In this document: positions 7,620-10,659 of the stretch, one piece after another | Numbering within the stretch: the stretch's first letter is position 1 | Layout of the letters: the number at the start of each line of letters is the position of its first letter | From: Flavobacteriales bacterium | Lineage (GTDB): Bacteria > Bacteroidota > Bacteroidia > Flavobacteriales_D > Crocinitomicaceae | Reading direction: 5' to 3' | DNA: 10,659 nt | NCBI GenBank assembly: GCA_018665005.1 | Contig: JABJEE010000087.1 | Span: 1-10,659 of the forward strand | Notes under the pieces: model-generated | The model's input: the letters and a program-made list of their open reading frames with translations, nothing else | What the model was told of the DNA's origin: nothing | Database searches by the model: none | Translations under genes and position numbers: made by a program

Positions 7620-10600
7620 TTTTCTTTTTTAAATGTTATTTTAAATTGCGTCCTTTCTTCATTAGAATTAACCACAACCTTCGCATTGTGTAATTCTATT
7701 ACATTTTTCACAATACTCAAGCCAAGACCAGAACCACTTAAGTGTGCTTTTGTGGTGTAAAACTTCTCAAATATTTTATCAATTTGATTACTTGGAATTA
7801 TTGGGCCATTATTTTCTACAATTATTGATATCGCTTTAGTATTCTTTACTGAATATACACTCAATTTCTTGATTCCTGTCATTTCCACCATACATTCAAT
7901 GGAATTTTTAATCAAATTTGACCATAACTGAAACAGCCGAACATCATATCCCAAAATGGTTAAACTCTTATCTACTTCAAAATTTAAATCTATATTGTTT
8001 TTAATATTGTGATTAAAAATATTAAGAACCGTTTTAATATTCTCATGTAAATTAATAAGACCTTCTTTTGAGTTTCTTTTCTCACGAATAAACGACCTAA
8101 GATCTTGAACGACCAACGAGGCTCTATCCCCAGACGACTCTACTGTGTTCACAAAAGAAAAAATGATTTGAAAATCAAAAAGTAATTTTAAAAGAGGGTT
8201 TGTGTTCTCTGATTTAAGAATAAAACCAATGACCTCCTTTTCATTAGTTTCAATTCGATTCTTGACAAACATCATCGCTGTGTCACCAATCTCTTCTGGC
8301 TTTAAATCGGAATGGCTTTTTCTTAAAAAATCTTCGAAGGCAACACTTTCTTTTCTAAACTGCAAGCCTCCTATATATAGACCAAAGGTGTTTTTTTCAG
8401 CATATTGCAAAGCAAACTGCATTTCCTCAAATGAGCAATAACGAATGTTCTCTTTAAATATACTTTCTAATGTGTATTTAATATTTGAGATGCCACTTTT
8501 TATAGCCCCCAAGGGAGTATTTAGATCGTGAGCGACACCTGCTGCGAGCTCACCAATAGTCACCATTTTTTCTTGATCTCGAAGAGAATTTGAAAGCTCA
8601 ATGTTTTTAGCGGTCTTCTCTTGAACAAGTCTTTCAAGATTAACATTCAGGTCTTGAATTGTGTTTTCATTTTCTTTACGATCTGTAATGTCAAATTCCA
8701 CCATCATGAAACCATTATGAATATTATCTGCATTAAAAAGAGGCTGTAGGTTTAACGAAACACAGTAATTCTTACCACTTTTATCCTGATGAAGCATTTC
8801 AACCTCAACATTTTGCTTTAATTTAATGGCTTTTTTTAATTTTTTCGATTCGTCAGAATTGTGGTCTGTGATAATAAATTCTCTTGGGTTTTTACCAAGC
8901 ATGTCTTCTAAGGCATAACCAGAACGATCGATCATTGCTTGGTTTGCCCATGTAATTACCATTTCAGAATCTAACATTAAAACCCCATTGTTCGTGTTTT
9001 TAGCAACAAGTGATAGTTTTACATTTTCCTCCTCGGCTTCAACACGCTTTGTAATATCTGCACCGTAGCCAATTAAATACTTTATCTTACCCTTCTCATC
9101 AAAAAGAGGTCCTATTGACCGCTGAACAACCTCTCGCTCTCCCTTCTTATCAAGAAACTCATCCTGCCAAGTAACGAAAGTTTTTTTCTTAAGAACTGAA
9201 TTAAAAAGCTTTCTTCTTTGTATTGCTCTATCATCAGGTATTTTTTTCAACTTGGCATAGTCAAAATCATTTTTACCAATCATAAAATCTCTGATTTCTT
9301 TATTGGCTATTCCTTTAGGATTTATAAATACATAATTGTGCTTTGTGTCAAATACAGCTATATCGGCTGGTAAGTTATTTAGAATAAATTCATAAAACTC
9401 TTTTTGCTCTTTCATCTCATCTCTAAGTCGAATTAGCTCCTCTTCATTTTTATTTACCGTTAAAATAAAGTTTGTAATATTCGAAGCATAGATGTTAACA
9501 TATTCCATTTCTTCAACATAAACTATCGTTAAAGAAAAAAACCTGCCATTTCGACTTTCAATAATGGATTCTGTAGTTCTGTTGTTTATTGCTTCATTTA
9601 ACTTGTTTTTTAATACTTCATCAAAAACCTTGTTATTTCGAATTTTAAAATCAGAATTGAAATGTATCAAACTCGCTGGATTGTTGTATACCAATTCCAA
9701 ATCCGTTGAAAATCGAAGAATAGGATTTGGGTTCTCCGATGGGAATTTTGACAATTCACCAATTTTTCTTTGCGCTTGCTTTAATTCAACATTCCTTTTG
9801 ACCAAATTGTCCGAAATGACTCGTGCTTCTTTCAGACTCTTTTCTGATGTCTGTTGGAGAAACATATATTCGGCAATGTAGTCATGTTTGGAAAAATCAT
9901 TTAATACCAAATGGTAATTTCTTAAAGTATATTTCGTGTTAATAACGGGAGATGCCGAAATAATCATTTCGTTCTCAAAAATTAAAAATGAAAACTTATA
10001 CCGCTGTTTATCATGTATATCTGTAAAAAAATAAATCTGGTTTTTGAACTCTTCCAGATCAAATTGTGACTTGATATCAAAATGTTGTTCAAATATGATC
10101 GAATCTGTTAATATGTCTCCTGATTTGAGAGAGGGAAGAGAGGTCTTAAAATTGGGGCCAATATCACTAATCACAGAATCAATTCCGACCTTGAAGTAAA
10201 ATCCGTTATTGATCTCAAGCATTTGATTTAAACAAGAACGCTTATAAAGGAGTAATTGCTCTTTTTCAAAAACGAATAAAATGCTTTTTAAAAATACTTT
10301 CAGCGTTTTATTTTGCTTGCGATCTAAGTTCAACTTATTTTGACTCATAAGACTCAATACACCAATCAATTGATGAGTATTGCTAAAAATTGGTATACCG
10401 AGACAATGATGTTTGAGTCCTTTTACGTTAAAAACACTTGCCAATTCACCCTCTTCAAAAACTTGGCTCAAGATACCTGATAAATCCGATTTTAAATCAT
10501 CAGGTGCTCCAATTGCTGAAACCAAACTAAATTTATTATCGTCAAAAAAATGGAGAAATACTTTTTCAGACATGGAGATGTCCGAAATAAGCTCAACAAT

Positions 10601-10648
10601 TTCGTCAAGATCTTCGCTAACCTTTAAAATGTCATGTGTGAATTTCAT
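7616..10648 (-). CDS. Soluble sensor histidine kinase HK1 (GAF–PAS–PAS–PAS–HisKA-like–HATPase)
   Basis: This 1010-residue kinase shows no membrane segment. It starts with a GAF-like domain (about 10-135, ending in LGIPIFSNTHQLIGVLSLMS), then a region of unknown fold (140-260). A coiled coil (262-300) is followed by PAS domains at about 303-395 (PNPILRFSTDLELVYNNPAS), 418-538 (with GYGADITKR) and 545-657 (VITWANQAM, GKNPREF, EFDITDRKE). After a linker coil, the phosphotransfer helix has H707 in AAGVAHDLNTPLG, with D708 and T711. The insertion motif YIGGLQFRKE is at 758-767. The ATPase domain has the N box N911/N915, G1 as NNGPIIP (946-952), F box FEKFYTTK and G2 GSGLGLS (972-978). The stop overlaps RR1 by 4 nt. 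The ATG is 11 nt from the window edge and the frame is still open upstream, so a longer N terminus cannot be excluded. The input is probably intracellular; the ligand is unknown. Confidence 0.92.
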   Translation of the reverse strand: MKFTHDILKVSEDLDEIVELISDISMSEKVFLHFFDDNKFSLVSAIGAPDDLKSDLSGILSQVFEEGELASVFNVKGLKHHCLGIPIFSNTHQLIGVLSLMSQNKLNLDRKQNKTLKVFLKSILFVFEKEQLLLYKRSCLNQMLEINNGFYFKVGIDSVISDIGPNFKTSLPSLKSGDILTDSIIFEQHFDIKSQFDLEEFKNQIYFFTDIHDKQRYKFSFLIFENEMIISASPVINTKYTLRNYHLVLNDFSKHDYIAEYMFLQQTSEKSLKEARVISDNLVKRNVELKQAQRKIGELSKFPSENPNPILRFSTDLELVYNNPASLIHFNSDFKIRNNKVFDEVLKNKLNEAINNRTTESIIESRNGRFFSLTIVYVEEMEYVNIYASNITNFILTVNKNEEELIRLRDEMKEQKEFYEFILNNLPADIAVFDTKHNYVFINPKGIANKEIRDFMIGKNDFDYAKLKKIPDDRAIQRRKLFNSVLKKKTFVTWQDEFLDKKGEREVVQRSIGPLFDEKGKIKYLIGYGADITKRVEAEEENVKLSLVAKNTNNGVLMLDSEMVITWANQAMIDRSGYALEDMLGKNPREFIITDHNSDESKKLKKAIKLKQNVEVEMLHQDKSGKNYCVSLNLQPLFNADNIHNGFMMVEFDITDRKENENTIQDLNVNLERLVQEKTAKNIELSNSLRDQEKMVTIGELAAGVAHDLNTPLGAIKSGISNIKYTLESIFKENIRYCSFEEMQFALQYAEKNTFGLYIGGLQFRKESVAFEDFLRKSHSDLKPEEIGDTAMMFVKNRIETNEKEVIGFILKSENTNPLLKLLFDFQIIFSFVNTVESSGDRASLVVQDLRSFIREKRNSKEGLINLHENIKTVLNIFNHNIKNNIDLNFEVDKSLTILGYDVRLFQLWSNLIKNSIECMVEMTGIKKLSVYSVKNTKAISIIVENNGPIIPSNQIDKIFEKFYTTKAHLSGSGLGLSIVKNVIELHNAKVVVNSNEERTQFKITFKKEK

Positions 10649-10659
10649 GAAAATAAAAA

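Larger units (their letters stand above)
1..10648 (-). other. Predicted polycistronic transcription unit
   Basis: Nine genes point the same way. Junctions in order of transcription are -4, +32, -11, -8, -4, +9, +5 and +10 nt (negative means overlap). No rho-independent terminator (GC stem plus T-run) and no clear promoter lies between them, so one mRNA entering from beyond 10659 is the simplest reading. The 32-nt gap between RR1 and the porin gene is the most likely spot for a secondary start or a processing site. The glycosyltransferase at the far end is the least certain member. Confidence 0.6.

Noticed and set aside
7616..7635. Run of six A followed by GAAAAATGA at the end of HK1; a -1 slip would fuse HK1 to RR1 as a hybrid kinase.
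   Set aside because: The heptamer is not in the phase needed for a classical X-XXY-YYZ slip, there is no clear downstream structure, and the HK2/RR2 junction has no A-run. A simple ATGA coupling explains both.
1..10659. Mobile element, phage, CRISPR or defence system.
   Set aside because: No transposase, integrase, repeat array, terminal repeats or nuclease/toxin domains are visible; all genes are intact and similar in composition.

Overview
The window looks like an AT-rich chromosomal segment from a member of the Bacteroidota, probably a free-living one. The clues are a textbook DUF3467 protein, Bacteroidota-style signal peptides ending in 'SQ', A/T-rich gene starts without clear Shine-Dalgarno sequences, and very large multi-PAS histidine kinases paired with REC-only regulators. 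The assignment rests on protein style and codon composition, not on a marker gene.

All nine genes lie on the minus strand and are packed with overlaps or gaps of 5 to 32 nt. They read like one long operon running from right to left. In transcription order they are: a soluble GAF/multi-PAS histidine kinase (HK1, 10648-7616); a REC-only response regulator (RR1, 7619-7206); an outer-membrane beta-barrel protein (7173-6100); a small secreted PstS-like binding protein (6110-5664); a membrane-bound histidine kinase with periplasmic, HAMP, PAS and GAF domains (HK2, 5671-2207); a second REC-only regulator (RR2, 2210-1803); a saccharopine dehydrogenase-family enzyme (1793-456); a DUF3467 protein (450-139); and the first 42 codons of a family 2 glycosyltransferase (128-1, cut by the window edge). 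The last gene may belong to the next functional unit.

The core is two paralogous kinase/receiver modules flanking a porin and a lone periplasmic binding protein. The kinases share an unusual catalytic half: an HDLNTP phospho-acceptor motif, a long helical insertion inside the dimerisation/phosphotransfer domain carrying a Y-x-GGLQ-x-RKE motif, and a G1 box that reads NNGP instead of DxGxG. Their input halves differ: HK1 is cytosolic and HK2 spans the membrane. A reasonable model is that a solute enters through the barrel, is bound by the PstS-like protein and is reported to the periplasmic domain of HK2, while HK1 adds an intracellular signal. The two nearly interchangeable REC proteins would then merge or pass on phosphoryl groups to a partner outside the window, since neither has an output domain. 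No transporter permease, transcription-factor output domain, RNA gene, mobile element or CRISPR array is visible. No intergenic stretch exceeds 32 nt.
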